This document shows, in pieces, positions 26,691-36,125 of a stretch of 64,000 bases of DNA. The DNA is from Pedobacter sp. (GTDB lineage Bacteria; Bacteroidota; Bacteroidia; Sphingobacteriales; Sphingobacteriaceae): contig JANXVH010000110.1 in assembly GCA_025351765.1 (NCBI GenBank), positions 26,873-90,872 of the forward strand, in the 5' to 3' direction. The notes under the pieces were generated by a model, which made no database searches, was not told the origin of the DNA, and saw only the letters and a list, made by a program, of their open reading frames with translations. The position numbers were made by a program, and so were the translations under genes. The stretch's first letter is position 1, and each line of letters starts with the position of its first letter.

Positions 26691-28265
26691 ATGGTAGAGG
26701 TAAGACCAGACGAAGTATCGGCAATTATCAGGCAACAATTGGCGGGATTCAAATCAGAAGCAGAACTTGAAGAAGTTGGTACTGTATTACAGGTGGGTGA
26801 TGGTATCGCTCGAGTATATGGTTTAACTAAAGTTCAATCTGGTGAGTTAGTTGAGTTTGAAGCCGGCCTACAGGGTATCGTTTTGAACCTTGAGGAAGAT
26901 AATGTTGGTGTGGTGCTTTTAGGGCCTTCTGACACGATCAAAGAAGGCGATACAATTAAACGTACTAAGAAAATTGCCTCTATCAAAGTTGGTGAAGGTA
27001 TGCTTGGCCGTGTTGTTAATACACTTGGTGAGGCTATTGATGGTAAGGGGCCAATATTAGGCCAGCTGTATGAAATGCCGATTGAGCGTAAAGCTCCGGG
27101 TGTAATTTACCGTCAGCCTGTTACTGAGCCATTACAAACTGGCATCAAAGCTATCGATGGAATGATTCCAATTGGCCGCGGACAACGTGAGCTTGTGATT
27201 GGCGATCGTCAAATTGGTAAGACTGCGGTTTGTATAGATACAATTATCAATCAAAAAGAATTTTACGAAGCGGGTAATCCTGTATTTTGTATATATGTGG
27301 CTTGTGGCCAGAAAGCAAGTACTGTAGCAAACATTGTTCGTACTTTAGAAGAGAACGGTGCAATGCCTTATACAGTAGTTGTTGCAGCATCTGCAGCTGA
27401 GCCTGCTCCACTACAGTTTTACGCGCCATTTTCTGGGGCAGCTATAGGTGAGTTTTTCCGTGATACGGGAAGGCCTGCATTGATCGTTTATGATGATCTT
27501 TCTAAACAAGCAGTTGCTTACCGTGAGGTTTCATTATTATTACGTCGCCCACCGGGTCGTGAAGCTTATCCCGGTGACGTATTTTATCTCCACAGTCGTT
27601 TATTAGAACGTGCAGCTAAAATTAACTCCAACGATGAAATTGCTCAGGCAATGAACGATCTACCTGAATCATTAAAGGGAATTGTTAAAGGGGGAGGTTC
27701 ATTAACTGCATTGCCAATTATTGAAACTCAAGCAGGGGACGTTTCTGCATATATCCCGACTAACGTGATTTCGATCACTGACGGTCAGATCTTCCTGGAA
27801 AGCAATCTATTCAACGCTGGTATTCGTCCGGCTATCAACGTAGGTATTTCTGTATCACGTGTGGGTGGTAATGCGCAAATCAAATCAATGAAAAAGGTTG
27901 CTGGTACATTGAAGCTTGATCAGGCCCAATATAGAGAGCTAGAAGCTTTCTCTAAATTTGGTTCTGACCTTGATGCGGCTACAAAATCTGTATTAGATAA
28001 AGGATCACGTAACGTGGAAATCCTTAAGCAAGGACAGTTCTCACCAATGACAGTGGAGAAACAAGTTGCAATCATTTATATCGGCACTAAAAATTTAATG
28101 CGTTCTGTTCCTGTAAATAAAGTAAGGGAATTTGAGATAGAATATTTACAACAACTGGAAGTTCGTCATCCTGATACATTGAAAGCTTTAAAAGCAGGTA
28201 AGTTCGATGATACCATCACAGGTGTATTGGAAACTGTTGCAAAAGAGCTTTCAGGTAAATATTAA
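26691..28265 (+). CDS. atpA: ATP synthase F1 subunit alpha
   Basis: The 524-aa protein has the Walker A-type P-loop [10 protein letters not shown] (near residue 170), the [20 protein letters not shown] segment and the conserved [20 protein letters not shown]. Subunit alpha carries the non-catalytic nucleotide sites. The length is normal. atpG follows after 13 bases. Confidence 0.98.
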   Translation: MVEVRPDEVSAIIRQQLAGFKSEAELEEVGTVLQVGDGIARVYGLTKVQSGELVEFEAGLQGIVLNLEEDNVGVVLLGPSDTIKEGDTIKRTKKIASIKVGEGMLGRVVNTLGEAIDGKGPILGQLYEMPIERKAPGVIYRQPVTEPLQTGIKAIDGMIPIGRGQRELVIGDRQIGKTAVCIDTIINQKEFYEAGNPVFCIYVACGQKASTVANIVRTLEENGAMPYTVVVAASAAEPAPLQFYAPFSGAAIGEFFRDTGRPALIVYDDLSKQAVAYREVSLLLRRPPGREAYPGDVFYLHSRLLERAAKINSNDEIAQAMNDLPESLKGIVKGGGSLTALPIIETQAGDVSAYIPTNVISITDGQIFLESNLFNAGIRPAINVGISVSRVGGNAQIKSMKKVAGTLKLDQAQYRELEAFSKFGSDLDAATKSVLDKGSRNVEILKQGQFSPMTVEKQVAIIYIGTKNLMRSVPVNKVREFEIEYLQQLEVRHPDTLKALKAGKFDDTITGVLETVAKELSGKY

Positions 28266-28278
28266 TTAAACACAAGTA

Positions 28279-29160
28279 ATGGCAAATTTAAAAGAAGTAA
28301 GAATTCGTATAGCCTCTGTACAATCAACGCAGCAGATTACCAAAGCCATGAAAATGGTGTCGGCTGCCAAGTTGAAACGTGCTACAAACGCTATTGTACA
28401 ATTGCGCCCATATGCTACAAAGCTTAAGGAGATCCTTGGAAATCTTTCTGCTAGTTTAGAAGGTTCTTCATCTCCATATATTCAGAAGCGTGTACCTAAT
28501 AAAGTACTGATCATTGTGGTTTCATCAAACCGCGGACTGGCAGGTGCATTCAACATGAACGTAATTAAAGCAGCGAATAATTTAATTGCCGAAAAATACA
28601 GCGAGCAGTATGCAAATGGTCATGTAAGCATTGTGGCAATTGGTAAAAAATCTCAGGACTTTTACGAAAAGCGCAATTACAAAGTTATTGGAAACAACAA
28701 CGAAGTATATACAGCATTGACTTTTGAGAACGTAACCAAGATCACGGATGCAATTATGGCAGGTTTTGAGAAAGGTGAGTTTGATAAAGTGGAGTTGGTG
28801 TACAACAAGTTTAAGAACGCAGCAGTACAAATTCTTACCACAGAGCAACTGTTACCATTGCCTAAAAATGATGAGCAAGAAAAGGTAAAAGCATCTCATA
28901 TAGATTTTATTCTTGAGCCTTCTAAGGAAAGCATCGTTGAGCAGTTGATCCCGAAATCGATTAAAATTCAGCTTTATAAAGCAGTTTTGGATTCTCATGC
29001 TTCAGAACATGGTGCGCGTATGACCTCTATGGATAAAGCTACAGAGAATGCAGGTGATTTGTTGAAAGCTTTAAAATTATCTTACAACCAGGCGCGGCAG
29101 GCTGCAATTACAACAGAATTAACGGAGATTGTAAGTGGTGCCGCAGCTCTTAATGGTTAA
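28279..29160 (+). CDS. atpG: ATP synthase F1 subunit gamma
   Basis: This is the rotor shaft, 293 aa. The N-terminal helix ITKAMKMVSAAKLKRA and the C-terminal helix with ARMTSMDKATENAGDLLKAL form the coiled coil; the middle has the Rossmann-like SSNRGLAGAFN. It is the last subunit gene in the locus: atpD and atpC are not within the window, consistent with the split Bacteroidota arrangement. Confidence 0.97.
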   Translation: MANLKEVRIRIASVQSTQQITKAMKMVSAAKLKRATNAIVQLRPYATKLKEILGNLSASLEGSSSPYIQKRVPNKVLIIVVSSNRGLAGAFNMNVIKAANNLIAEKYSEQYANGHVSIVAIGKKSQDFYEKRNYKVIGNNNEVYTALTFENVTKITDAIMAGFEKGEFDKVELVYNKFKNAAVQILTTEQLLPLPKNDEQEKVKASHIDFILEPSKESIVEQLIPKSIKIQLYKAVLDSHASEHGARMTSMDKATENAGDLLKALKLSYNQARQAAITTELTEIVSGAAALNG

Positions 29161-29234
29161 TTATGATTACAAATTAAAGTTCCTTATACAGGAATAGAAT
29201 TATTATATTATTTTTGAATGTAAATAATTAAGAC

Positions 29235-29453
29235 ATGGAAAATACATCAAATAAAAGTACAGAAGAAAGTATGAAAAGAGCCAATGAGACGTCAATTTAT
29301 ACGTTGATTGTTGTTGGTGTTCTTATTAGTATTGTGGGTGTTTATCTTCGCTTTGCCTTTGATTCTATGGCATTGTCTGTCGTTTCCTGGGTAATTCTTT
29401 TTGTTGGTGCATTTGTCGCTTGCAAAGGTGTATTCAAAATACTGGCAGCTTAA
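29235..29453 (+). CDS. Small two-helix membrane protein of unknown function
   Basis: The 72-aa product has a hydrophilic start (SNKSTEESMKRANETS) and two TM helices (about 22-42 and 47-68). I do not recognise the family. It follows atpG by 74 bases and ends in a strong terminator, so it may be read through from the atp operon. Confidence 0.65.
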   Translation: MENTSNKSTEESMKRANETSIYTLIVVGVLISIVGVYLRFAFDSMALSVVSWVILFVGAFVACKGVFKILAA

Positions 29454-29474
29454 TTCTAATTTAAACTGCGGTTT

Positions 29475-29520
29475 AAAATCCCCGTTAGATCAGATCTGAC
29501 GGGGATTTTATTTTTTATTT
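29475..29520 (+). terminator. Intrinsic terminator after the atp-linked small gene
   Basis: The stem AAAATCCCCGTTAGATC / GATCTGACGGGGATTTT (one G-U pair; innermost bases form the loop) is followed by ATTTTTTATTT. It is probably the end of the atp transcription unit. Confidence 0.85.
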
Positions 29521-29584
29521 CGTTACTTCAGGTTACCTATTGGTATAATTCGTATTAATAGTAAATTCTTCAAAAATTAATATT

Positions 29585-30442
29585 ATGAAAAAATATTTAA
29601 TTTATTGCTTAATAGTGGTAGCTATTTCTGCTTGTAATAGTGAAAATAAATCATTGGAAGAAAACTCTGATTCTACTTCTTCAAATTTAAGTAAAATTGA
29701 TACATTGCTTTCAGCGAAAATTGTTAAGACTGCGGACATGAGTTTCAGGGTTAAGAATGTGCAACAAGCGAAGCAGCAGTTAACCATGATGCTAAATAAT
29801 ATTGGTGGGAGCATGACTGAATTTACAATAGAAAGTAAGATTGAAAAATTTGAGAGGGTGAAGCAATCTACTGATTCTCTACTTGAGTTGACGTCCTACC
29901 ATACGGAAGGGTTTATGGTTGCCAAGGTTCCATCTAATAAGCTTGATGATTTTACGAATAAGACGGCAGTGCTTGCGATATTTGTCGATAGGCAATCGCT
30001 TAAACTCGAAGACAAAAGCTTTGTTTTTATGTCTAATCAGCTAAAAAATCAGAATAGTGTTGAAGCAATAGCGCAGTTGAATAAACGTGCCAATAAAAGG
30101 AGTAATAATGTAGCAACTTCAATGTTGATTAAAGACGATTATGTCGATAAAAAAATAGAAAACCTATTAATTGATGACAAAGTTAAGTATAGCGAAATCA
30201 CTTTGAATTTTTATCAGGATAATGCTGTTCGGCGTTTAACTGTTATTAACGATAACTTGGAAGATTACAGGCCTGGCTTCTTTAAACGTTCTTCACTCGC
30301 TATTTCAAATGGATGGAAAATATTTACAGAGTTGTTCCTTGTAGTTTTAAATCTTTGGGCAGTCATCGTTCTACTGATTGTTGCCTACATAGGATTTTGC
30401 TATTTCAAAAGAAGAAGGCAGATTGTAAAGGTTATTGCTTAA
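29585..30442 (+). CDS. DUF4349 domain lipoprotein
   Basis: The 285-aa lipoprotein has the lipobox AISACNSE. It shows the DUF4349 plan: KTADMSFRVKNVQQAKQQL at about residues 47-65, a coiled-coil-like middle, SEITLNFYQ near residue 205, and one C-terminal TM helix (about 250-275) with a basic cytoplasmic tail KRRRQ. Function unknown. Its end overlaps the convergent ruvC by 11 bases. Confidence 0.8.
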   Translation: MKKYLIYCLIVVAISACNSENKSLEENSDSTSSNLSKIDTLLSAKIVKTADMSFRVKNVQQAKQQLTMMLNNIGGSMTEFTIESKIEKFERVKQSTDSLLELTSYHTEGFMVAKVPSNKLDDFTNKTAVLAIFVDRQSLKLEDKSFVFMSNQLKNQNSVEAIAQLNKRANKRSNNVATSMLIKDDYVDKKIENLLIDDKVKYSEITLNFYQDNAVRRLTVINDNLEDYRPGFFKRSSLAISNGWKIFTELFLVVLNLWAVIVLLIVAYIGFCYFKRRRQIVKVIA

Positions 30443-30998
30443 GACGCTTCTTGTTGTCTTTAGCAAAAGCCTCCCATCCAGAATATGACTTACCTTTTCC
30501 AGAAGTGCTTACTCGTTGAAAGGAGTGGCAAACTGCGACAGCAAGACCATCTGTGGCATCAAGAAATTCGGGAGTTTCTTTAAAGTTGAGGAGTCGCTGT
30601 AGCATAGCAGCGACTTGCTCTTTGCTGGTGTTGCCATTTCCGGTAATAGATTGTTTAATTTTTCGCGGAGCGTATTCTGTAATGGGAATATTTCTAGATA
30701 ATGCAGCGGCCATTGCAATACCCTGCGCCCGACCAAGTTTGAGCATCACTTGAATATTTTTACCATAAAATGGAGCTTCTAACGCAAGTACGTCAGGCTT
30801 GTATTCTTCTAAGAGTGTCACTGTTTTTTCAAAGATGCGTTGTAATTTTAAAAAGTGATCGTCAAGATGGTCCATCCTTACAATTCCCATCGTGATCAGC
30901 TCAATCTTGCTACCCTTCTCTAATATGACCCCGTATCCCATGATGGACGTACCGGGATCAATACCCATAATTACCCTTTCTTTTTTTTCGGCCAACAT
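30432..30998 (-). CDS. ruvC: Holliday junction resolvase RuvC
   Basis: RuvC cuts Holliday junctions in homologous recombination. The 188-aa protein has the RNase H-like acidic residues in MGIDPGTSIMGYGV, LALEAPFYGKN and DATDGLAVAVCH, plus YAPRKIKQSITGNGNTSKEQ. The length is normal with a short basic C-terminal tail. ruvA and ruvB are not nearby. Confidence 0.97.
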   Translation of the reverse strand: MLAEKKERVIMGIDPGTSIMGYGVILEKGSKIELITMGIVRMDHLDDHFLKLQRIFEKTVTLLEEYKPDVLALEAPFYGKNIQVMLKLGRAQGIAMAAALSRNIPITEYAPRKIKQSITGNGNTSKEQVAAMLQRLLNFKETPEFLDATDGLAVAVCHSFQRVSTSGKGKSYSGWEAFAKDNKKRLKQ

Positions 30999-31040
30999 AG
31001 CACAATATTAAGCATATTTGCAGACAGTAAAAGGAAGAAA

Positions 31041-32018
31041 GTGACAACCAGATACAAAAAGATCATTTCAATTGTAATTAAAGCAGGGGTGGTTTTATTT
31101 GCGTTCTGGTTTATTTATGACAAGCTCAGTTCAAATCAAAATCTAAGATCTTTTGAGAAAATTTTGAGTAAGATTCCTCTTGTGGAGGTTTTGCTGGTGA
31201 TGGGCTTTGTTTTCTTTCTCATGTTTTTAAACTGGGGTCTGGAAGCATTGAAATGGAAGAAGCTCATCTCAAGAGTAGAGAAAATAACAACCTGGAGGGC
31301 TATTGAATCGGTATTTTGCGGCCTTACCTGGGCTGTGTTTACGCCAAACAGATTGGGAGAATATGGAGGAAGGGTATTCTTCTTGTCGCCTAAGAGAAGA
31401 GTGATAGGTGTTGTGGCAATGGCGGTGGGCAATATCGGTCAGATGGTGCTAACCAACATATTTGGGGCAATAGCATTGTGTTTTTTTATATACAGGTTTT
31501 CAAATTTGGATTATCGGCTCTTCTACGCGCTCTTAATCTTGTCCGTCATGTTTTGCTTGTTTTTTATCACGTTTTATTTTAATATCAAATGGCTAAATGG
31601 AATTCTACTTTCCATGAAATTTACAAGGAAATACAAGAAATTCTATAGCATTCTAGCACGTTATCAAAAGAAGGAGTTGTTCAAGATCTTGTTGTTCTGC
31701 TTAGCCCGATATACCGTATTTAGTACCCAGTATTTTGTGTTGTTCTATTGGCTTATTCCTGAGATCCATTATTTTGATATTTTAATGATGGTAAGTATTT
31801 TGTTTTTTGTACAATCAACACTTCCATCACTTGACCTCTTTGATATTGGTGTACGAAGTGTTACAGCCTCCTATTTTTTTAGCTCTGTAACTGATCAGGA
31901 TGTAGCAGTTATTGCATGCACGGCAAGTATATGGCTGATTAATATTATAATTCCTGCTATATTAGGCTCTTATTTCGTAATTAAACTAAACTTTTTTGGA
32001 AATACTAGGAACGATTAG
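31041..32018 (+). CDS. Flippase-like membrane protein (LPG synthase TM/UPF0104 family)
   Basis: The 325-aa protein has about eight TM helices and the family sequence TPNRLGEYGGRVFFL, conserved in lysylphosphatidylglycerol-synthase-type TM domains. It lacks the C-terminal transferase domain of MprF, so it is a stand-alone TM unit as in many glycolipid loci. The start is GTG. It overlaps the next gene by 23 bases, which points to a joint role with that glycosyltransferase. Confidence 0.82.
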   Translation: MTTRYKKIISIVIKAGVVLFAFWFIYDKLSSNQNLRSFEKILSKIPLVEVLLVMGFVFFLMFLNWGLEALKWKKLISRVEKITTWRAIESVFCGLTWAVFTPNRLGEYGGRVFFLSPKRRVIGVVAMAVGNIGQMVLTNIFGAIALCFFIYRFSNLDYRLFYALLILSVMFCLFFITFYFNIKWLNGILLSMKFTRKYKKFYSILARYQKKELFKILLFCLARYTVFSTQYFVLFYWLIPEIHYFDILMMVSILFFVQSTLPSLDLFDIGVRSVTASYFFSSVTDQDVAVIACTASIWLINIIIPAILGSYFVIKLNFFGNTRND

Positions 32019-33135
32019 CTTTTTATCGTATTTGTTGACATTTTTATATGTTTTGATTGTTAGTACTTTTATCCTGGGCTGGAGCAGACTTAAAGGCTTT
32101 ATTCCTCCGATATCAACCTCTGGCGATACCAAGGTGTCCATTATTGTTGCGGCGCGAAATGAGGAAAGTAACATTAGAAAAACGATAGATGATTTGCTTA
32201 CCCAAAATTACGAAAGGGGGTTAACGGAGATCATTATTATTGACGACCACTCTACCGATACAACCGGTGATATTGTAAGGTCCTATTCTGCCAAAGGTGT
32301 GCGATTAATTATGCTGAATGAATTAAAAGCTTTAAATTCCTACAAGAAGAAAGCAATTCAAACTGCAATTGCAGACTGTAAAGGGGACTTAATTATTACC
32401 ACAGATGCAGACTGCCGGATGGGGCCTAAGTGGTTGTCGACCATTGTAGCTTATTATGAAGAAAAGGATTATAAGATGATCTCTTCACCAGTAGCATACT
32501 TTCAGGAGAATAGTTTTTTTGAACGAGCACAGGCTCTTGAGTTTTTATATTTAATTGGGTTAGGAGCGTCAACTATCGGTAATAGAAGACCTTCAACCTG
32601 CAATGGGGCGAATTTGGCTTATGAAAAGAAAGCCTTTTATGAGGTTGGCGGATTTACAGGTATAGATGATCTTGCATCTGGTGATGATGAGTTACTACTG
32701 CATAAAATGGCAGCGAAGTATGACAATAACATAGGCTTTTTGAAGAATGAAGAGGCTATAGTTTATACCCACGCAAAGCCGAATCTTAGAGAGTTTATTC
32801 AGCAACGTAAACGCTGGGCGTCTAAAAGTACACGGTACAAAAATAAATCAATCATTGTTTTGGGCGTGGTTGTCTGGGTTTTTAATCTAAGCATCATACT
32901 CAATTTATTTGCAGGTATATTTTTTTTAACGATACTAAAAGTAGCATTCTATCAACTTCTAATAAAAATTATTGCAGAATTATTGTTTTTAACCGGACTT
33001 ACGAAATTTGCAAAGCGCCAGGAGTTGCTGATACTTTTGCCTATTTTAAACCTGATGCATATACTTTACATCGTTTACATTGGAATTGCTGGGAATTCAG
33101 GAAAATACAATTGGAAAGATAGGATGGTACGGTAG
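31996..33135 (+). CDS. Family 2 glycosyltransferase, membrane-bound
   Basis: The 379-aa protein has an N-terminal TM helix (about 5-27), a GT-A domain with KVSIIVAARNEESNI, IIIDDHSTDTT and the metal-binding TTDADCRMGPKW, the acceptor-site motif QQRKRWASK, and two or three C-terminal TM helices. The start would be TTG inside the previous gene; no nearby ATG gives the full first helix. The acceptor is unknown; the flippase-like neighbour suggests a lipid acceptor. Confidence 0.88.
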   Translation: MEILGTISFLSYLLTFLYVLIVSTFILGWSRLKGFIPPISTSGDTKVSIIVAARNEESNIRKTIDDLLTQNYERGLTEIIIIDDHSTDTTGDIVRSYSAKGVRLIMLNELKALNSYKKKAIQTAIADCKGDLIITTDADCRMGPKWLSTIVAYYEEKDYKMISSPVAYFQENSFFERAQALEFLYLIGLGASTIGNRRPSTCNGANLAYEKKAFYEVGGFTGIDDLASGDDELLLHKMAAKYDNNIGFLKNEEAIVYTHAKPNLREFIQQRKRWASKSTRYKNKSIIVLGVVVWVFNLSIILNLFAGIFFLTILKVAFYQLLIKIIAELLFLTGLTKFAKRQELLILLPILNLMHILYIVYIGIAGNSGKYNWKDRMVR

Positions 33136-34226
33136 TGAAAAATAGCGATAGCCCTTCGAAGCAGGTATGGAAAAGATTTCTAAAGAATAAGCTTGCAGTT
33201 GGTGGCCTGGTCTTCATATTGATGCTAATTTTAGTTTGCTTGCTAGGCTACCTGATAACACCAGATCAAAGTCCGCAGGCAAATGAGATGCATCTGTCGT
33301 TAACTAATAGGAAACCCGGAAGAAGCTTTAGATTTCTGATTATCAGCAGGAATGATCGGATTAAGAAAGTAAATGTCTTGGAGAAAATGCTTTATGGACA
33401 GGAATTGAATTTCAAAAGCATACCTGTTACTTCAATAAGGAAGTCAGGTAGTCATATATATGCTCGTGAATACATTGGGGATGACGAAATTGCCGAAGAG
33501 AAGGCTTATTCCTTAGTTTCTGGTGCTTATGAATACGAGAAAAAATATTGGCTTGGTACCGATATTTATGGGAGAGATTTGCTAAGCAGGTTGCTTATTG
33601 GAACACGTGTATCCTTGTCTGTAGGGTTAATGTCAGTATTGATATCATTGTTTATCGGTGTAAGTTTGGGTGCAATAGCAGGTTACATTGGAGGTAAGAC
33701 AGACGCTGCAATTAGTTGGCTCATGAACGTGATATGGTCGCTCCCTTCCTTACTTCTCGTTATCGCAATTTCCTTTGCACTTGGCAAGGGATTCTGGCAA
33801 ATATTTATTGCAGTTGGGTTATCTACATGGGTAGACGTGGCAAGAGTTGTGAGGGGGCAGGTAATGGCATTAAAAGAAGTAGAATTTGCTGAGGCCTCAA
33901 AAGCATTAGGCTTTTCTATAACCAGAATTATAAGCAGGCATATTTTACCAAATATAGCAGGGCCGATATTGGTTATGGCATCAGCTAATTTTGCCGCGGC
34001 AATTTTATTGGAAACTGGCCTAAGTTTTTTAGGTTTTGGAGCTCAACCACCTATGCCAAGCTGGGGAACGATGATAAAGGAACATTATGGTTACATCATT
34101 ATGGATGCTGCTTATCTGGCCATTTTGCCAGGGTTGGCAATTATGTTAACTGTTTATGCGTTTAATCTTTTAGCGATCGGTTTAAGAGATGCTTTTGATG
34201 TAAAATCTCAAAATGTTTCCCTTTAA
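33135..34226 (+). CDS. ABC transporter permease, DppC/OppC type
   Basis: The 363-aa inner-membrane protein starts with GTG overlapping the previous stop by one base (TAGTG). It has an N-terminal TM (about 18-42), a roughly 100-aa extracytoplasmic insertion, the WLGTDIYGRDLLSRLLIGTR entry segment of OppC-like proteins, further TMs, and the coupling EAA loop ASKALGFSITRIISRHILPN. Partner permease, ATPases and binding protein are absent from the neighbourhood. Confidence 0.9.
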   Translation: MKNSDSPSKQVWKRFLKNKLAVGGLVFILMLILVCLLGYLITPDQSPQANEMHLSLTNRKPGRSFRFLIISRNDRIKKVNVLEKMLYGQELNFKSIPVTSIRKSGSHIYAREYIGDDEIAEEKAYSLVSGAYEYEKKYWLGTDIYGRDLLSRLLIGTRVSLSVGLMSVLISLFIGVSLGAIAGYIGGKTDAAISWLMNVIWSLPSLLLVIAISFALGKGFWQIFIAVGLSTWVDVARVVRGQVMALKEVEFAEASKALGFSITRIISRHILPNIAGPILVMASANFAAAILLETGLSFLGFGAQPPMPSWGTMIKEHYGYIIMDAAYLAILPGLAIMLTVYAFNLLAIGLRDAFDVKSQNVSL

Positions 34227-34242
34227 AAAGCATTTATATCTT

Positions 34243-34250
34243 TAATTTTG
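34243..34250 (+). promoter_or_regulatory. Promoter core TAATTTTG of rnhB
   Basis: A TAnnTTTG match ends 4 bases before the rnhB ATG, so the transcript would be leaderless or nearly so if this is the -7 element. Confidence 0.45.
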
Positions 34251-34254
34251 TAAT

Positions 34255-34851
34255 ATGTTATTGAATTGTTATCATGAAGAACTGCTTGACGCAGGGTGTG
34301 ATGAAGCGGGAAGAGGCTGCTTAGCTGGACCTGTTTTTGCCGCTGCTGTAATTCTTCCTCGCGATTTTATAGCTGGGGAATTGAATGATTCCAAAAAATT
34401 AAGCCATAGACAACGCTGTGAATTACGTTTGATAATAGAAAAAGAAGCAATTTCCTGGGCAGTTGCTGAAGTAGACAATATTGAAATTGATCAGATAAAT
34501 ATATTAAAGGCTTCTTTTCTCGCTATGCACCGTGCAGTAGAAAAGCTGATTGTGAGACCCGGGCACCTGAGCATTGATGGTAATAGGTTTAATGCCTATC
34601 CACATATTCCCCATACCTGTATTATCAAAGGAGATGGTAAATACATGAATATCGCGGCAGCATCAATTTTGGCAAAAACTCACAGAGATGAGTTTATGGA
34701 ACGAATTTCTATAAGCTATCCTCATTATCAGTGGCATCAAAATAAGGGCTATCCAACCATAGTTCATAGAACCGCGGTAATTACCCACGGCTTGTCGCCA
34801 TACCACCGTAAAACTTTTAGCATAACTGATCCACAACTGAAGCTATTTTAG
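34255..34851 (+). CDS. rnhB: Ribonuclease HII
   Basis: RNase HII removes ribonucleotides from DNA and RNA-DNA hybrids. The 198-aa protein has the active-site start DEAGRGCLAGPVFAAAV, the lone Asp in LSIDGNRF, and KGDGKYMNIAAASILAKTHRDEFM with the C-terminal acid. The fold is complete and of normal length. The next gene starts 32 bases later. Confidence 0.97.
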   Translation: MLLNCYHEELLDAGCDEAGRGCLAGPVFAAAVILPRDFIAGELNDSKKLSHRQRCELRLIIEKEAISWAVAEVDNIEIDQINILKASFLAMHRAVEKLIVRPGHLSIDGNRFNAYPHIPHTCIIKGDGKYMNIAAASILAKTHRDEFMERISISYPHYQWHQNKGYPTIVHRTAVITHGLSPYHRKTFSITDPQLKLF

Positions 34852-34883
34852 AAAATGAAGGATAATTAGTATTTTCACATACT

Positions 34884-36086
34884 TTGAGACTACTTCTATT
34901 AACAAGCCAAGTTCCCTTTCCGCCCGACAGCGGATATCCGATAGTGGTATATAATACCATTAAGGGGTTGCTGAGTTTGGGTTTAGAGGTTTCCTTATTC
35001 AGTCTCAATCCTTACAAAAGTAAAATAGATGTGGATGATATCTACGATCCGGTATTTGATAATATTAAGTTTCACTCTTTCAGTCTGGACACTGAGGTGA
35101 ATGTGTGGGGAGCTCTGATTAATATATTCTCTAGTCAATCCTACAACGTTTCTCGGTATTACGATGATGAGGCGGAGCGCCTGCTTGAGGATATGTTAAA
35201 GGAAAATGAATACGATATTGTTCAGTTTGAGGGTTTGTTTGTTGTTCCATACCTAGATGTGGTTAAGGCAAATAGCAAAGCTAAAATCATTTATAGGGCA
35301 CATAATATTGAGTTTGATATATGGGAGCGTATTGCACTTATAGAAAAGTTTACCCCAAGGAGAAAATATCTGCAGTTTTTAGCCAGGCGGCTCAAGGTAT
35401 ATGAAACAGAACAAATTAACCGATTTCATCAAATTTTTGCCATCAGCGAGCAGGATCGGCAAAGTATCCTACGGTTTGGGTGTGAAATAGCTATAGAAGT
35501 TTTTCCCGTGGCGCTTGATTTTGAAAAATATGTGACAAGTGCTACAGCCAATACTTTTCCAACACTTTTTCACTTGGGTGCTATGGACTGGCGTCCCAAT
35601 AGAGAAGGATTAGAATGGTTTCTAGATGAAATCTGGCCGGATATAGAAACATTAAATAGTGAGCTTAGATTTTATATTGCTGGCAAGAATATGCAAAAGG
35701 AATTCTTCGACTATGATTCTGAAAACCTTGTAGTGGAGGGTGAGATATTTGACGCTATAGAATTTATCAACTCAAAAGATATCATGATTGTGCCACTACT
35801 TTCAGGAAGTGGCATGCGAGTGAAGATCGTTGAGGGTATGGCAATGAAAAAATGTATTATCGCGACGAGTATGGCAGCAGAGGGCATCAGGTGTAACCCT
35901 GGAAAAGACATATTAATAGCTAATACAGCAGACGAATTTTACAGATCTATCCTACAATGCATTACAAATCCTGATAAACGGCGGGAAATTGGAGAATCAG
36001 CAAGAAGAACAGTGGAAAGAGATCATGATATCTCCAGTATATCCAAAAGAATTCTGAATATATACCAAAAGGTGGTTACTGCCTAA
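34884..36086 (+). CDS. Glycosyltransferase, GT-B fold (family 4-like)
   Basis: The 400-aa protein has no TM helix. The N-terminal Rossmann half begins LLLLTSQVPFPPDSGYPI; the C-terminal half has LGAMDWRPNREGLEWF, YIAGKN and the donor-site loop IVPLLSGSGMRVKIVEGMAM. The retaining GT4-type layout is clear; sugar and acceptor are unknown. The start codon is TTG and lies within a TACTTTG promoter-like string, so the exact start is uncertain. Confidence 0.87.
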   Translation: MRLLLLTSQVPFPPDSGYPIVVYNTIKGLLSLGLEVSLFSLNPYKSKIDVDDIYDPVFDNIKFHSFSLDTEVNVWGALINIFSSQSYNVSRYYDDEAERLLEDMLKENEYDIVQFEGLFVVPYLDVVKANSKAKIIYRAHNIEFDIWERIALIEKFTPRRKYLQFLARRLKVYETEQINRFHQIFAISEQDRQSILRFGCEIAIEVFPVALDFEKYVTSATANTFPTLFHLGAMDWRPNREGLEWFLDEIWPDIETLNSELRFYIAGKNMQKEFFDYDSENLVVEGEIFDAIEFINSKDIMIVPLLSGSGMRVKIVEGMAMKKCIIATSMAAEGIRCNPGKDILIANTADEFYRSILQCITNPDKRREIGESARRTVERDHDISSISKRILNIYQKVVTA

Positions 36087-36094
36087 ATTTTAAT

Positions 36095-36102
36095 TAATTT
36101 TG
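36095..36102 (+). promoter_or_regulatory. Promoter core TAATTTTG of gcvT
   Basis: A TAnnTTTG match lies 23 bases before the gcvT start, within the gap after the glycosyltransferase stop. Confidence 0.5.
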
Positions 36103-36125
36103 CGTCAGTTTTACAAATATATGAG

